From positions 1 to 64,000 of the forward strand of contig NZ_CP069533.1 of NCBI RefSeq assembly GCF_016889765.1: a DNA stretch of 64,000 nt. Reading direction: 5' to 3'. This stretch comes from Corynebacterium minutissimum (GTDB lineage: Bacteria; Actinomycetota; Actinomycetes; Mycobacteriales; Mycobacteriaceae). The notes beneath the pieces are model-generated. The model saw nothing but the letters and a program-made list of their open reading frames with translations, had not been told where the DNA came from and did no database searches. Positions 1-8,432 of this stretch are shown in pieces; within the stretch, counting starts at the first letter, position 1; each line of letters opens with the position of its first letter. Position numbers and translations under genes: made by a program.

Positions 1-62
1 GCGGGCGCTGATTCCTTTCTCCGATGTTTGGGAAAAAGAGAAACCGCCCTACGGGTGTGTAA

Positions 63-169
63 CCTGACTTAGGTCTTGGGTGGGTGAGCAACGTGACTCT
101 TGACATTGCTACCTGGTGGTTTTCGGCGGTGAGGTGGGATTGTTCCGCACTAAATTGACCTAAGGCAGG
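63..169. repeat. Repeat copy 1 with 13 bp terminal inverted repeats
   Basis: This copy matches the one at 400-506 at 96 of 102 compared positions (63-164 against 400-501). Its ends form an inverted repeat: CCTGACTTAGGTC at 63-75 pairs with the complement of 157-169 with one mismatch. That layout resembles a very small non-autonomous mobile element or an intergenic repeat family. It contains no open reading frame of note, and I could not check its copy number elsewhere in the genome. Confidence 0.85.
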
Positions 170-170
170 A

Positions 171-296
171 GGGCGTTTTGTAAAAGGCATCTGGCAAAGG
201 GCATCTTTGGGTCTAAAAACGCCATCTGCAATGAGTAAATGGCGTTTTCAGCCGTGAAAACGCCTTTTGTCAGACGCCTTTTGTAAGATGCTTCCA
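171..296. repeat. Quasi-palindromic hairpin-rich core between the repeat copies
   Basis: The stretch is built from short variants of GGCGTTTT, AAAACGCC, CGCCTTTTGT and GCATCT on both strands, so it can fold on itself in several ways. ACGCCTTTTGT appears at 260-270 and again at 274-284. GGCGTTTT at 172-179 can pair with AAAACGCC at 216-223. It could be a structured small RNA or a repeat relic. The function is not known to me. Confidence 0.6.
241..269 (+). terminator. Perfect 10 bp hairpin followed by TTTT, terminator-like
   Basis: GGCGTTTTCA (241-250) and TGAAAACGCC (255-264) form a perfect 10 bp stem around a GCCG loop, followed by TTTTGT. This looks like a Rho-independent terminator on the plus strand, although no gene is visible directly upstream. 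It may end a transcript entering from outside the window or a small RNA from the repeat region. Confidence 0.5.
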
Positions 297-399
297 GCAT
301 GTCGATGGAGGGATGCAGACGTTGCGCATTGCGAGGGGAGCGAAGAGGTAATCCGTTTGGGAAGAGACGTGCAGTGCTCTACGGAAACGGTCATTGTGG

Positions 400-506
400 C
401 CTGACTTAGGTCTTGGGTGGGTGAGCATCGCGACTCTTGGCACTGCTACCTGGTGATTTTCGGCGGTGAGGTGGGATTGTTCCGCACTAAATTGGCCTAA
501 GTCCGG
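400..506. repeat. Repeat copy 2 with terminal inverted repeats
   Basis: This is the second copy of the 63-169 element in the same orientation, displaced by 337 bp. The terminal inverted repeats (400-412 and 494-506) match at 11 of 13 positions. The six differences from copy 1 over 102 compared positions are all single-base substitutions. The interior stays alignable without gaps, so the copies look recently related. Confidence 0.85.
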
Positions 507-675
507 ACCTCCTTACGGGTGTGTAAGTGGACACAATCGGGCTTAAGTCCGCATTTTTTCGCTCAAATGGGGCAGAATAAAAACAGTCAGTTGTCGTGCT
601 TGACCCCACAGGCATCGGGTAGGGCGCGACTTACCCTCTTGTCCCGCAGCACTGCTGCGAATATTGGAGTCACAC

Positions 676-1983
676 ATGGTTGTTGTGCACATTCTCATTG
701 TCCTAGCGGCGATTTACCTGGGTGCTCGAATCGGTTCCATCGGAATCGGTATGGCTGGTGGCCTGGGCGTCTTGATTCTCGGCCTTACCGGAGTTCCGAT
801 TACGCGCGAGGACATTCCTTTCGACGTCATCGGCATCATCATGACTGTTATTGCCGCCATCGCTGCCATGCAGCGCGCTGGCGGTATGGATTACTTGGTT
901 TATCTCGCCGAGAAATTCCTCCGCAAGAATCCCAAACGAATCACTTTCTATGCCCCAATTGTTACCTGGCTCATGACGGTGCTTGCCGGTACGGGCCACA
1001 CCGCCTTTTCTACCCTCCCGGTCATTGTTGAGGTGGCCAAGGAAGGAAAGGTACGCCCCTCTCGTCCTTTGTCCATTTCCGTGGTCGCTTCGCAGATGGC
1101 GATTTGTGCCTCACCGATTTCTGCTGCAGTCGTCCTGTTGGCATCATTGCTTGAGCCGATGGGTGTGGGCTACCTCCAGATTTTGGCTGTCCTTATTCCA
1201 GCTACGTTCCTCGCCATCTTCCCGGCAGCATGGGTAGCCAACCGTGCGGGTGTTGAGCTGGAGGATGATCCCGTATACCAGCAGCGTAAGGAGCAGGGTC
1301 TGGTCAAGCTTCCACAAGGAGCGTCCAACTACAGCCCGAGCCAGGGCGCGAAGTCTTCCGTCATCATCTTCCTCGTGGCCATTGTCATCGTCATGCTGTG
1401 GGCTACGCTGACCTCGTCGCAGGTTGGACTCATTGAGGAACCGACTTTGCCACGTAATGAGGCCATTATGACGGTGATGCTCACCGCAGCAACCCTGATC
1501 GTGATGCTGACTAAGGTGCCGGCTGGTGATGTCCTCAATACCCCGGTGTTCAAATCCGGTATGTCCGCATGTATCTGCGTGTTGGGTGTTGCCTGGCTGG
1601 GCACCTCCCTGATTAACCACTACCTGGAAGATATTCAGGAGCTCTCCGGAGAGATCATCGCATCGGCTCCATGGCTGCTGGCTGTCGTTCTCTTCTTTGC
1701 TGCGGCTCTGCTGTACTCGCAGGCAGCCACCACCAAGGCCCTTATGCCGGCCGCATTGGCACTTGGTGTCAACCCGCTGACCGCTGTAGCCGCTTTCCCA
1801 GCGGTGTCCGCACTGTTCATCCTGCCGACGTATCCGACTCTGCTGGCAGCAGTGGAGATGGACGATACCGGTTCGACACGCATCGGCAAGGCAGTCTTCA
1901 ACCACCCATTTATCGTTCCGGGTGTGCTGAACATCGTGCTGTCGATTGTTCTCTGCTACCTCTTCGGCGCCGTCCTTATCTAG
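676..1983 (+). CDS. Anaerobic C4-dicarboxylate transporter, DcuA/DcuB family
   Basis: This is a 435-residue integral membrane protein with about ten to twelve hydrophobic segments. The early stretch with FDVIGIIMTVIAAIAAMQ followed by AGGMDYLV is characteristic of the Dcu family. Members exchange or take up fumarate, malate, succinate and aspartate, mostly under oxygen limitation in enterobacteria. The length matches DcuA (about 433 residues). I chose ATG 676 because GGAG at 666-669 sits six bases ahead; an in-frame TTG at 664 is less likely. The gene stands alone, followed by the promoter of fhs. Substrate and physiological direction cannot be read from the sequence. Confidence 0.88.
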   Translation: MVVVHILIVLAAIYLGARIGSIGIGMAGGLGVLILGLTGVPITREDIPFDVIGIIMTVIAAIAAMQRAGGMDYLVYLAEKFLRKNPKRITFYAPIVTWLMTVLAGTGHTAFSTLPVIVEVAKEGKVRPSRPLSISVVASQMAICASPISAAVVLLASLLEPMGVGYLQILAVLIPATFLAIFPAAWVANRAGVELEDDPVYQQRKEQGLVKLPQGASNYSPSQGAKSSVIIFLVAIVIVMLWATLTSSQVGLIEEPTLPRNEAIMTVMLTAATLIVMLTKVPAGDVLNTPVFKSGMSACICVLGVAWLGTSLINHYLEDIQELSGEIIASAPWLLAVVLFFAAALLYSQAATTKALMPAALALGVNPLTAVAAFPAVSALFILPTYPTLLAAVEMDDTGSTRIGKAVFNHPFIVPGVLNIVLSIVLCYLFGAVLI

Positions 1984-2032
1984 CCAGCCATTATTTAGCC
2001 AGCGCACGCTAAAAATCGGGCTCTCACCGCGC

Positions 2033-2038
2033 TAAACT
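2033..2038 (+). promoter_or_regulatory. -10 box of fhs (TAAACT)
   Basis: TAAACT ends exactly 7 nt before ATG 2046, the spacing expected for a leaderless transcript. This argues for ATG 2046 over the in-frame GTG at 2040. Confidence 0.6.
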
Positions 2039-2045
2039 GGTGGGC

Positions 2046-3713
2046 ATGAGTACTCAACCTTCAGACGTTGACATTGCCCAAGCCCACCACCTGGAGCCCA
2101 TCGCTGAGATTGCCTCCCGTGCTGGTATCCCCGAATCAGCATTGATTCCCTTTGGCCGCACGAAAGCCAAAGTGGATATCACCCACATTGAGGACATGCC
2201 CGCTAAAGGAAAGCTTGTTCTCGTAACGGGGGTGTCGCCGACTCCGGCCGGTGAAGGAAAATCGACGGTCCTCATTGGCCTCACCGATGCCCTCGCCGCA
2301 CTTGGTAAGAAAGCTATCGTCGCTCTCCGTGAGCCTTCCCAGGGACCAGTCATGGGCATCAAAGGTGGCGCTGCCGGTGGTGGCTACTCGCAGGTAGTTC
2401 CTATGGAGGACATCAACCTCCACTTCACCGGTGATTTTCACGCTATCGCCGCAGCCACCAATACGCTGGCCGCCATCATTGATAACCACATCCATCAAGG
2501 CAATACGCTCAACATCGATCCGCGTCGCGTGACATGGCAGCGTTGTGTCGATGTCAATGACCGCGCCTTGCGCAACGTCATCACTGGGTTGGGTGGACCT
2601 GCCCACGGCGTACCAGGAGAGACCAGCTTCACCATCACGGCAGCCTCGGAAATCATGGCAATTTTGGGTCTCGCTACGGACCTCGCCGATCTGAAGAAGC
2701 GCCTGGGTGACATCACGGTGGGCTACACCTACGACCACAAGCCAGTAACCGCTCGCGACTTGGATGCCGAGGGTGCCCTGACTGCGCTTATGCGGGACGC
2801 GCTTAACCCTAACCTGGTACAGACCTTGGCCGGAACCCCGGCTTTTGTTCATGGTGGCCCCTTCGCCAACATCGCCCATGGTTGCAATACTCTGCTCGCG
2901 ACCCAAACTGCGATGCGCTTTGGTGACATCGTCCTCACTGAAGCTGGCTTTGGTGCTGACCTCGGCGGCGAAAAGTTCATGGATATCAAAGCCCGCTTTG
3001 GTGATCTTGATGTAGCCGGCGCCGTGGTCGTAGCCACGATTCGTTCGCAGAAGTACAACGGTGGCCAGCCGCGCGAGGAACTCACCACAGAGAACCTTGA
3101 CGCGTTGAAGAAGGGCGTGGTCAACCTCGAGCGCCATGTCGAAAACCTCCGCAGCTTTGGGCTTACTCCAGTTGTTGCCCTCAACTTGTTCGGCAGCGAT
3201 ACGGACGCAGAGCGTGAGTTCATGCGTCAGTGGGCCAAGGAGTTTGGCGTTGCTCTGGAAGAAGCCGAAGTTTGGGCCAAAGGTGGCGAGGGCGCGATCC
3301 AACTTGCACAGCTGTTGCTTGAGAATCTCTCTGAAGGCCGCTCGAAGCAGCTCTACGATCCTGAAGAGGGCATTGAGGCGTCTATAGAGACCATCGCCAC
3401 CACGATCTACCGCGCTGAGAGTGTTGAATATTCATCGAAGGCTCTCAAGGATCTGAAATACATCAAGGATAACGGCTGGGAAAAGTACCCAGTAGTGATT
3501 TCCAAGACGCAGTACTCCTTCTCCGACGATCCGAGCCAGCTCGGTGCTCCCGAGGGACATACCCTGCATGTCCGCGAGCTCCAACCGCGCACTGGTGCCG
3601 GCTTCATCGTGGCATTGACGGGTGATGTGATGACCATGCCGGGCTTGCCTAAGAAGCCAGCAGCGAACAATATCGATGTTGCTGCAGACGGTACAATTTC
3701 CGGCCTGTTTTAG
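2046..3713 (+). CDS. fhs: Formate-tetrahydrofolate ligase
   Basis: The 555-residue protein is a full-length formyltetrahydrofolate synthetase. It joins formate to tetrahydrofolate using ATP, giving 10-formyl-THF for purine and fMet-tRNA synthesis. The nucleotide-binding loop TPAGEGKST lies near residues 69-77 and is followed by the expected GIKGGAAGGGYSQVVPME region. The C-terminus (MPGLPKKPAANNIDV) is also typical. The start is the ATG placed 7 nt after a TAAACT -10 box. It appears monocistronic and converges on the nuclease gene at 3790-4584. Confidence 0.96.
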   Translation: MSTQPSDVDIAQAHHLEPIAEIASRAGIPESALIPFGRTKAKVDITHIEDMPAKGKLVLVTGVSPTPAGEGKSTVLIGLTDALAALGKKAIVALREPSQGPVMGIKGGAAGGGYSQVVPMEDINLHFTGDFHAIAAATNTLAAIIDNHIHQGNTLNIDPRRVTWQRCVDVNDRALRNVITGLGGPAHGVPGETSFTITAASEIMAILGLATDLADLKKRLGDITVGYTYDHKPVTARDLDAEGALTALMRDALNPNLVQTLAGTPAFVHGGPFANIAHGCNTLLATQTAMRFGDIVLTEAGFGADLGGEKFMDIKARFGDLDVAGAVVVATIRSQKYNGGQPREELTTENLDALKKGVVNLERHVENLRSFGLTPVVALNLFGSDTDAEREFMRQWAKEFGVALEEAEVWAKGGEGAIQLAQLLLENLSEGRSKQLYDPEEGIEASIETIATTIYRAESVEYSSKALKDLKYIKDNGWEKYPVVISKTQYSFSDDPSQLGAPEGHTLHVRELQPRTGAGFIVALTGDVMTMPGLPKKPAANNIDVAADGTISGLF

Positions 3714-3749
3714 GTGTAAGCCCGATATGGTCGGGGTGTTCAAAAGCTA

Positions 3750-3775
3750 GTAGAACGGTTACTCGGCCGTTCTAC
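3750..3775. terminator. Hairpin between convergent fhs and nuclease genes
   Basis: GTAGAACGG (3750-3758) and CCGTTCTAC (3767-3775) form a perfect 9 bp stem with an 8 nt loop. No clear T-run follows on either strand, so it may act as a weak bidirectional terminator. TCTACTCCGGCC is repeated at 3771-3782 and 3789-3800. Confidence 0.4.
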
Positions 3776-3789
3776 TCCGGCCCTCCCTT

Positions 3790-4584
3790 CTACTCCGGCC
3801 AGCCGGGGTACTCAGGTGGCGTTCCGCCGAAGGCTGGGCACAGGTCCTGAAACGAGCACCAGCCGCACAGTTTCGAGGTCTTGGGTCGAAAATCGCCAGC
3901 TTTGCCATCGCCTTCGATCTTGGCCCAGAGCTCGCCCAAGTCACGCTCGAAGTATGCGAGCTCCTCAGGACCTGGCGTAAGGAACATTGAGTCCAGCACC
4001 TTGAGGTACATCAAGCGCAACTGCGCCGGAATCGTCCCCATCAGCCGCCAATACACGAGTGCATAGAAACGCATCTGGAATTGCGCATCGTGTGAATACC
4101 GGGGGAGAGGCTTCTTTCCGGTCTTGTAGTCCACCACGCGCACTTCTCCGGTGGGTGCGACATCAACGCGATCAATAAAGCCGCGGACGGGCACACCGTT
4201 GGGCAAAACCGTATCCACGTACATCTCGCACTCGTGGGCATCAAAGCCCTGGGGGTTTTCCATCTGGAAATAACCCTTGACCAGTTCACGTGCCTCGATG
4301 AAGAAGTCGAGTTCTTCCTCAGCAGGGACGAGGTCCCGCAGATCCGGGTCCGCCTCAACCATCGTGGCCCATTCGGGCTTAATCATTTTTACTGCGGCCG
4401 GGTAATCACGCTCCTCGCGTGGGAGCTTATGCATGTTTTCCAAAACAGCATGAACCAGTGTGCCTTTGACCTGCGCCTTCGTCTTAGGCTCAGGAAGCTT
4501 GTCAATAGCCCTGAAGCGGTAAAGCAATGGGCACTGGTTGTAATCGGACGCGCGGGAAGGGGAGAGGGCTAGTCGTTTCGGCAT
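3790..4584 (-). CDS. RecB-family (Cas4-like) PD-(D/E)XK nuclease with Fe-S cysteines
   Basis: This 264-residue protein belongs to the stand-alone RecB-like nuclease family found in actinobacteria. The nuclease core shows FIDRVDV and VVDYKTGK, the latter holding the D...(D/E)xK catalytic signature near the middle. One cysteine near the N-terminus (YNQCPLLYRF) plus a C-terminal trio (LCGWCSFQDLC) would ligate a 4Fe-4S cluster as in AddB and Cas4. I chose ATG 4584 because the family begins with LSPSRASDYNQCP; the longer upstream reading runs into the divergent peptidase promoter. There is no partner helicase or cas gene nearby, so a general repair role is more likely than a CRISPR one. Confidence 0.85.
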   Translation of the reverse strand: MPKRLALSPSRASDYNQCPLLYRFRAIDKLPEPKTKAQVKGTLVHAVLENMHKLPREERDYPAAVKMIKPEWATMVEADPDLRDLVPAEEELDFFIEARELVKGYFQMENPQGFDAHECEMYVDTVLPNGVPVRGFIDRVDVAPTGEVRVVDYKTGKKPLPRYSHDAQFQMRFYALVYWRLMGTIPAQLRLMYLKVLDSMFLTPGPEELAYFERDLGELWAKIEGDGKAGDFRPKTSKLCGWCSFQDLCPAFGGTPPEYPGWPE

Positions 4585-4594
4585 GATGCTGCCT

Positions 4595-4600
4595 AGCCTA
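4595..4600 (-). promoter_or_regulatory. Possible -10 box (TAGGCT) of the nuclease gene
   Basis: On the minus strand TAGGCT lies 10 nt before ATG 4584, which would leave a leader of only a few bases. Confidence 0.4.
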
Positions 4601-4687
4601 GCGCATGGCCTCGGAGAACCCTGCTGCACATACTTGGGCCCACATACTTGGGGACGTACAGCTGCCAACCGTGGCAAGCTAGAAGGT

Positions 4688-5959
4688 ATGACTACGACGG
4701 ATACCACGAAAGCGTTTCTCGATTTCATCGCTGCTAGCCCCTCCTCCTACCACGCTGCTGAAGAAGTAGCGCGCCAGCTGACGGAGGCGGGATTTAGCCG
4801 CCAAGAGGAAAACGAGGAGTGGTCAGCCGAACCAGGTGGACACGTCATGGTGCGGGGAGGCGCAGTCATGGCGTGGTATGTACCGGAAGGGGCTAGCCCG
4901 GAGTCCGGATTCCGCATCATCGGTTCTCATACCGACTCCCCAGGCCTTGCCCTTAAGCCCACTCCGGACTTCGATTCCGCTGGGTGGCAACAGGTAGCTG
5001 TGGAAGTCTATGGCGGCGTTTTGTTGCACAGTTGGTTTGATCGCGAGCTCACCGTGGGCGGCCAAGTTTTGACCAAGGATGGTTCCCGCCACCTCGTCAA
5101 CACTGGTCCGCTCCTGCGCCTGCCTTCGCTGGCCATCCACCTTTACCGCAAGGATGAATTCAAGCCGGAGCGTCAACGCCACATGCAGCCGGTGCTCTCA
5201 GTAGGTACGCCGGAGACCTCCGTCATGGGCGTTATCGGCAGCCAGCTCGGTGTTGAACCCGATGACATTGCCTCCTTCAATCTCATTACTGCGGATGCCC
5301 ACCGTGGGGAGGTCTTCGGCGCGGGGGAGAAGCTCATCGCTGCCGGGCGTATGGATAATCTATCCTCCGTTCATGCCTCGCTGCGGGCGATGGTCGGAGT
5401 GGCGTCGTCAAGCACAGCGCCTAACAACCAGGACATTCTGGTGATGGCCGCATTTGACCACGAAGAGGTTGGCTCCTCCTCCCGTTATGGTGCCGGCGGT
5501 CCCATCCTGGGAGACGTGCTCACGCGTACCGCGCGTGCGCTCGGCGCAAACGAGGAACAGCGTTTCCAGATGTTCGCCCGCTCCAGCTGTGTATCAGCAG
5601 ATGCAGCGCACTCGGTGCACCCAAACTATGCTGAAAAGCACGATCCTACGCATCATCCAATCATCGGCCAAGGTCCCGTGACCAAGATAAACGGCAACCA
5701 GCGTTATGCCTCCGATGCTGTCACGGTGAATCTCTGGGAGGACGCGTGCCGCCGCGCAGGTGTTCCGTACCAGCGCTTCGTGGGCAATAATGATGTGCCG
5801 TGTGGCTCCACGATTGGTCCAATCTCTGCCACGCGTTTGGGTATCCCCACTGTGGATGTCGGTGTGCCGATGCTGTCGATGCACTCTGCCCGCGAGCTTG
5901 TGGGCGAACGTGACCAACTATGGCTCGGCCAGGCTCTTGAGGCATACTTGGTGGGTTAA
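4688..5959 (+). CDS. M18 family aminopeptidase
   Basis: The 423-residue protein is a cytosolic zinc aminopeptidase of family M18, which prefers acidic or hydrophobic N-terminal residues. Metal and catalytic motifs are visible in order: SHTDSPG with His near residue 81, GRMDNLSSVHA, FDHEEVGSSSRYGAGG and DAAHSVHPNY. The length matches the family. ATG 4688 is preferred because the upstream reading lacks family similarity and runs back to the divergent nuclease start. The gene is divergent from the nuclease, with about 100 bp shared for both promoters. trmI follows after 41 bp and could be co-transcribed. Confidence 0.93.
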   Translation: MTTTDTTKAFLDFIAASPSSYHAAEEVARQLTEAGFSRQEENEEWSAEPGGHVMVRGGAVMAWYVPEGASPESGFRIIGSHTDSPGLALKPTPDFDSAGWQQVAVEVYGGVLLHSWFDRELTVGGQVLTKDGSRHLVNTGPLLRLPSLAIHLYRKDEFKPERQRHMQPVLSVGTPETSVMGVIGSQLGVEPDDIASFNLITADAHRGEVFGAGEKLIAAGRMDNLSSVHASLRAMVGVASSSTAPNNQDILVMAAFDHEEVGSSSRYGAGGPILGDVLTRTARALGANEEQRFQMFARSSCVSADAAHSVHPNYAEKHDPTHHPIIGQGPVTKINGNQRYASDAVTVNLWEDACRRAGVPYQRFVGNNDVPCGSTIGPISATRLGIPTVDVGVPMLSMHSARELVGERDQLWLGQALEAYLVG

Positions 5960-6000
5960 CCCGGACATCCCTCCCTCACTTATGAAAGGCCCTAAACGCT

Positions 6001-6837
6001 ATGGCATATTCTGGCCCCTTCAGCTACGGCGACCGCGTGCAGCTTACTGATGCTAAGCGCCGTCACTACACCATCGTCCTCGAAGAGGGAGGCCAGTTCC
6101 ACTCGCACAAGGGCATCATCAACCACGATGACATCGTGGGGCTCGATGAAGGCTCTGTCATCGACTCCACTTTAGGTAGCTCTTTTCTGCTCTTCCGCCA
6201 CCTCATGGTGGATCACGTGCTCTCCATGCCGCGCGGTGCAGCAGTGATTTACCCCAAGGACTCCGCACAGATCTTGGTCGAAGGCGATATTTTCATGGGT
6301 GCCCGCGTGCTTGAGGCCGGTGCCGGGTCCGGTGCGCTGTCCATGACGCTGCTGCGTGCCGTGGGCCCACAGGGCCACGTGTACTCCTACGAAGTCCGCG
6401 ATGATCACCTCGAATACGCAGTGGACAACGTTAAGGAATACTTCGGCGAGCAGCCCGAGTGGTGGAGCCCGCGTTTGGGGGACTTGGCCGACGTCAACGT
6501 CGAGGATCTAGGAGGGCCAGTCGATCGCGTCATTCTCGACATGCTCGAGCCGTGGGAGCACCTAGAAAAGGTACGTGACATCCTCATTCCGGGTGGCGTG
6601 TTCATGACCTATGTGGCCACCGTGCCTCAGCTCATGAAGGTGATGGAAGGTATCCGTGAGCTTAAGTGCTTTACCGAACCCAAGGCGTGGGAGTCCCTGG
6701 TGCGCGAGTGGAAGGTGGAGGGCCTAGCTACGCGCCCGGAGCACCGCATGAACGCCCACACTGCCTTCCTGATTTGGACGCGCCGGCTTGCCGACGGCGT
6801 CACGCCGCCCCGCCCGCAGCGCCGCGCACGAAAGTAG
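6001..6837 (+). CDS. trmI: tRNA (adenine-58-N1)-methyltransferase TrmI
   Basis: The 278-residue enzyme methylates N1 of adenine 58 in the T-loop of tRNAs using S-adenosylmethionine. An N-terminal beta-rich domain (GDRVQLTD ... HKGIINHDDIVG) is followed by the Rossmann methyltransferase domain with motif I VLEAGAGSGALS and motif IV VILDMLEPWEH. GAAAGG lies before ATG 6001. In mycobacteria and corynebacteria trmI commonly sits directly before the ATPase gene of the pupylation cluster, as here. Confidence 0.95.
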   Translation: MAYSGPFSYGDRVQLTDAKRRHYTIVLEEGGQFHSHKGIINHDDIVGLDEGSVIDSTLGSSFLLFRHLMVDHVLSMPRGAAVIYPKDSAQILVEGDIFMGARVLEAGAGSGALSMTLLRAVGPQGHVYSYEVRDDHLEYAVDNVKEYFGEQPEWWSPRLGDLADVNVEDLGGPVDRVILDMLEPWEHLEKVRDILIPGGVFMTYVATVPQLMKVMEGIRELKCFTEPKAWESLVREWKVEGLATRPEHRMNAHTAFLIWTRRLADGVTPPRPQRRARK

Positions 6838-6860
6838 GGGGTAAGGGCCTGCCCGCGCGC

Positions 6861-6866
6861 TAGGGT
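6861..6866 (+). promoter_or_regulatory. -10 box of arc (TAGGGT)
   Basis: TAGGGT lies 7 nt before ATG 6874. This supports a leaderless start there rather than the in-frame GTG at 6865, which overlaps the box. Confidence 0.55.
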
Positions 6867-6873
6867 GGATCCT

Positions 6874-8430
6874 ATGAACGATGCCACCAACGCCTCCGAG
6901 CACACCCAGTTGCGCCGGCAGATTGATCAACTCTCTGAGCGCAACACTAAGCTCGCCGCCTTGTTAAAGGATGCGCGCGTCAAGCTGCAGCAGCTACTTG
7001 CTGAAGTTGACGCTTTGGCGGAACCTGCCTCCACGTATGGAGTCTTCCTAGGCTATTCCGGCCGGCCGCACGATTCGCGTCGCGATGCCGAGGTGTATAC
7101 CAATGGCCGCGTCATGCGCGTGAAGATTTCACCCAACCTTGAGCCTGGCTCGTTAAAGGTGGGCCAGCAGGTGCGCTTGGGCGAAGGTTTTGTTGTGGTG
7201 GAAGCCTGTGCGCCGGTCAACACGGGATCGCTAGCCACGCTTCACGAGCGCCTCGGCACCGACCGTGCGGTCATCACCAACTCCGCAGGGGAGGAGCAGG
7301 TCGTTGTGCTCGCCGCGCACCTGCGGGAGGAGGTTCGCGCGGGCGATACCCTTCTAATCGAGCCCAAGTCCGCCGTCGCGGCCGAACGCGTGCACAAGAC
7401 TGAGGTGGCGCAGCTGACCCTCGAGGAAGTTCCAGACGTTTCCTACGATGACATCGGCGGTCTGGATGAGCAGATTTCCCAGATTCGGGATTCTGTGGAG
7501 CTGCCTTTCCTGCACCCAGACCTCTACCGGCAGTACGATCTCCAGCCGCCCAAAGGCGTGCTGCTCTATGGTCCTCCCGGGTGCGGCAAGACTCTCATCG
7601 CCAAGGCTGTGGCGCATTCTCTGTCCAGTTCTCTGGGAGCAACTGCCCCGAGCTACTTCCTCAACGTCAAGGGCCCGGAGCTGCTCAACAAGTATGTTGG
7701 CGAAACCGAGCGTCGCATACGCCTGATCTTTGAACGCGCCCGCGAGTTGGCCTCTGAGCCTTCCGAAGACGGCAGCCTACGCCCAGTGATCATCTTCTTC
7801 GATGAGATGGAATCCATTTTCCGCACTCGCGGCTCGGGTGTGTCCTCCGATATGGAAACCACAGTTGTCCCACAGCTGCTTACGGAGCTCGACGGCGTGG
7901 AAAAGCTCAACAACGTCATCGTCATTGGTGCGACCAACCGCGAAGAACTCATCGATCCGGCGATTATGCGCCCAGGGCGTCTCGATATCAAGATTCGCAT
8001 CAATCGTCCCACCAAAGACGGTGCGCGAGAGATCTTTGCCCGCCACTTCCCAGAAACAGTGCCGCATGAGGGAAACCTCGCGGAGCTTATTGACGCCGCC
8101 GTCGACGATCTCTACGCTGACCGCCCCTTCGTTCGGCTGCTCTACGCCAATGCGGAGCCGCGCGTGCTGCATTACCGCGATTTCGTCTCCGGAGCGATGA
8201 TTGCCAATATCGTCTCTCGTGCGAAGAAGCTTGCCCTCAAAGAAGCGCTCGACTCAGCCGACGGTACTGGCCCTGGAATTACCGCACAACACTTCCACGA
8301 GGCCATCGCCGCGGAACAGGCCGAATCCGAGTACGTGCCGACCTCCGCCACGCCGGAAGAATGGGCCAAGATCGTCGCCGGTACCTCTGCCGGCGCACAC
8401 GTCACCGGCGTCGAAGTGATGGGAGCATAA
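6874..8430 (+). CDS. arc: ARC/Mpa AAA+ ATPase of the Pup system
   Basis: The 518-residue protein is the hexameric ATPase that recognises pupylated proteins. An N-terminal coiled coil (about residues 10-50) binds Pup. Two OB-like domains follow, then one AAA+ module with Walker A GPPGCGKT near residue 233 and Walker B IIFFDE near residue 306. The C-terminus reads EVMGA and lacks the HbYX tail that docks mycobacterial Mpa to the 20S proteasome. This fits corynebacteria, which have no proteasome and where ARC has been linked to unfolding pupylated ferritin. dop starts two bases after the stop codon, so the genes form an operon. Confidence 0.96.
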   Translation: MNDATNASEHTQLRRQIDQLSERNTKLAALLKDARVKLQQLLAEVDALAEPASTYGVFLGYSGRPHDSRRDAEVYTNGRVMRVKISPNLEPGSLKVGQQVRLGEGFVVVEACAPVNTGSLATLHERLGTDRAVITNSAGEEQVVVLAAHLREEVRAGDTLLIEPKSAVAAERVHKTEVAQLTLEEVPDVSYDDIGGLDEQISQIRDSVELPFLHPDLYRQYDLQPPKGVLLYGPPGCGKTLIAKAVAHSLSSSLGATAPSYFLNVKGPELLNKYVGETERRIRLIFERARELASEPSEDGSLRPVIIFFDEMESIFRTRGSGVSSDMETTVVPQLLTELDGVEKLNNVIVIGATNREELIDPAIMRPGRLDIKIRINRPTKDGAREIFARHFPETVPHEGNLAELIDAAVDDLYADRPFVRLLYANAEPRVLHYRDFVSGAMIANIVSRAKKLALKEALDSADGTGPGITAQHFHEAIAAEQAESEYVPTSATPEEWAKIVAGTSAGAHVTGVEVMGA

Positions 8431-8432
8431 CG

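Larger units (their letters stand above)
1..675. other. Gene-free region with repeats and hairpins upstream of the Dcu carrier
   Basis: I see no convincing protein gene here. The stretch contains a ~105 bp repeat in two copies, a hairpin-rich core between them, and the leader of the dicarboxylate carrier gene. A short string, TACGGGTGTGTAA, also occurs twice (50-62 and 514-526), just outside the two repeat copies. A small inverted repeat (GCAGC at 646-650 and GCTGC at 654-658) lies just before the ribosome binding site of the next gene. Confidence 0.7.

Noticed and set aside
2136..3302. Long minus-strand reading opposite fhs
   Set aside because: It mirrors the third-position GC bias of fhs, has no ribosome binding site or recognisable domain, and lies wholly within a certain gene.
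4688..4690. Leaderless start for the M18 aminopeptidase
   Set aside because: TAGAAG directly upstream does not end in T and is too close to the ATG, so I did not call a -10 box there.
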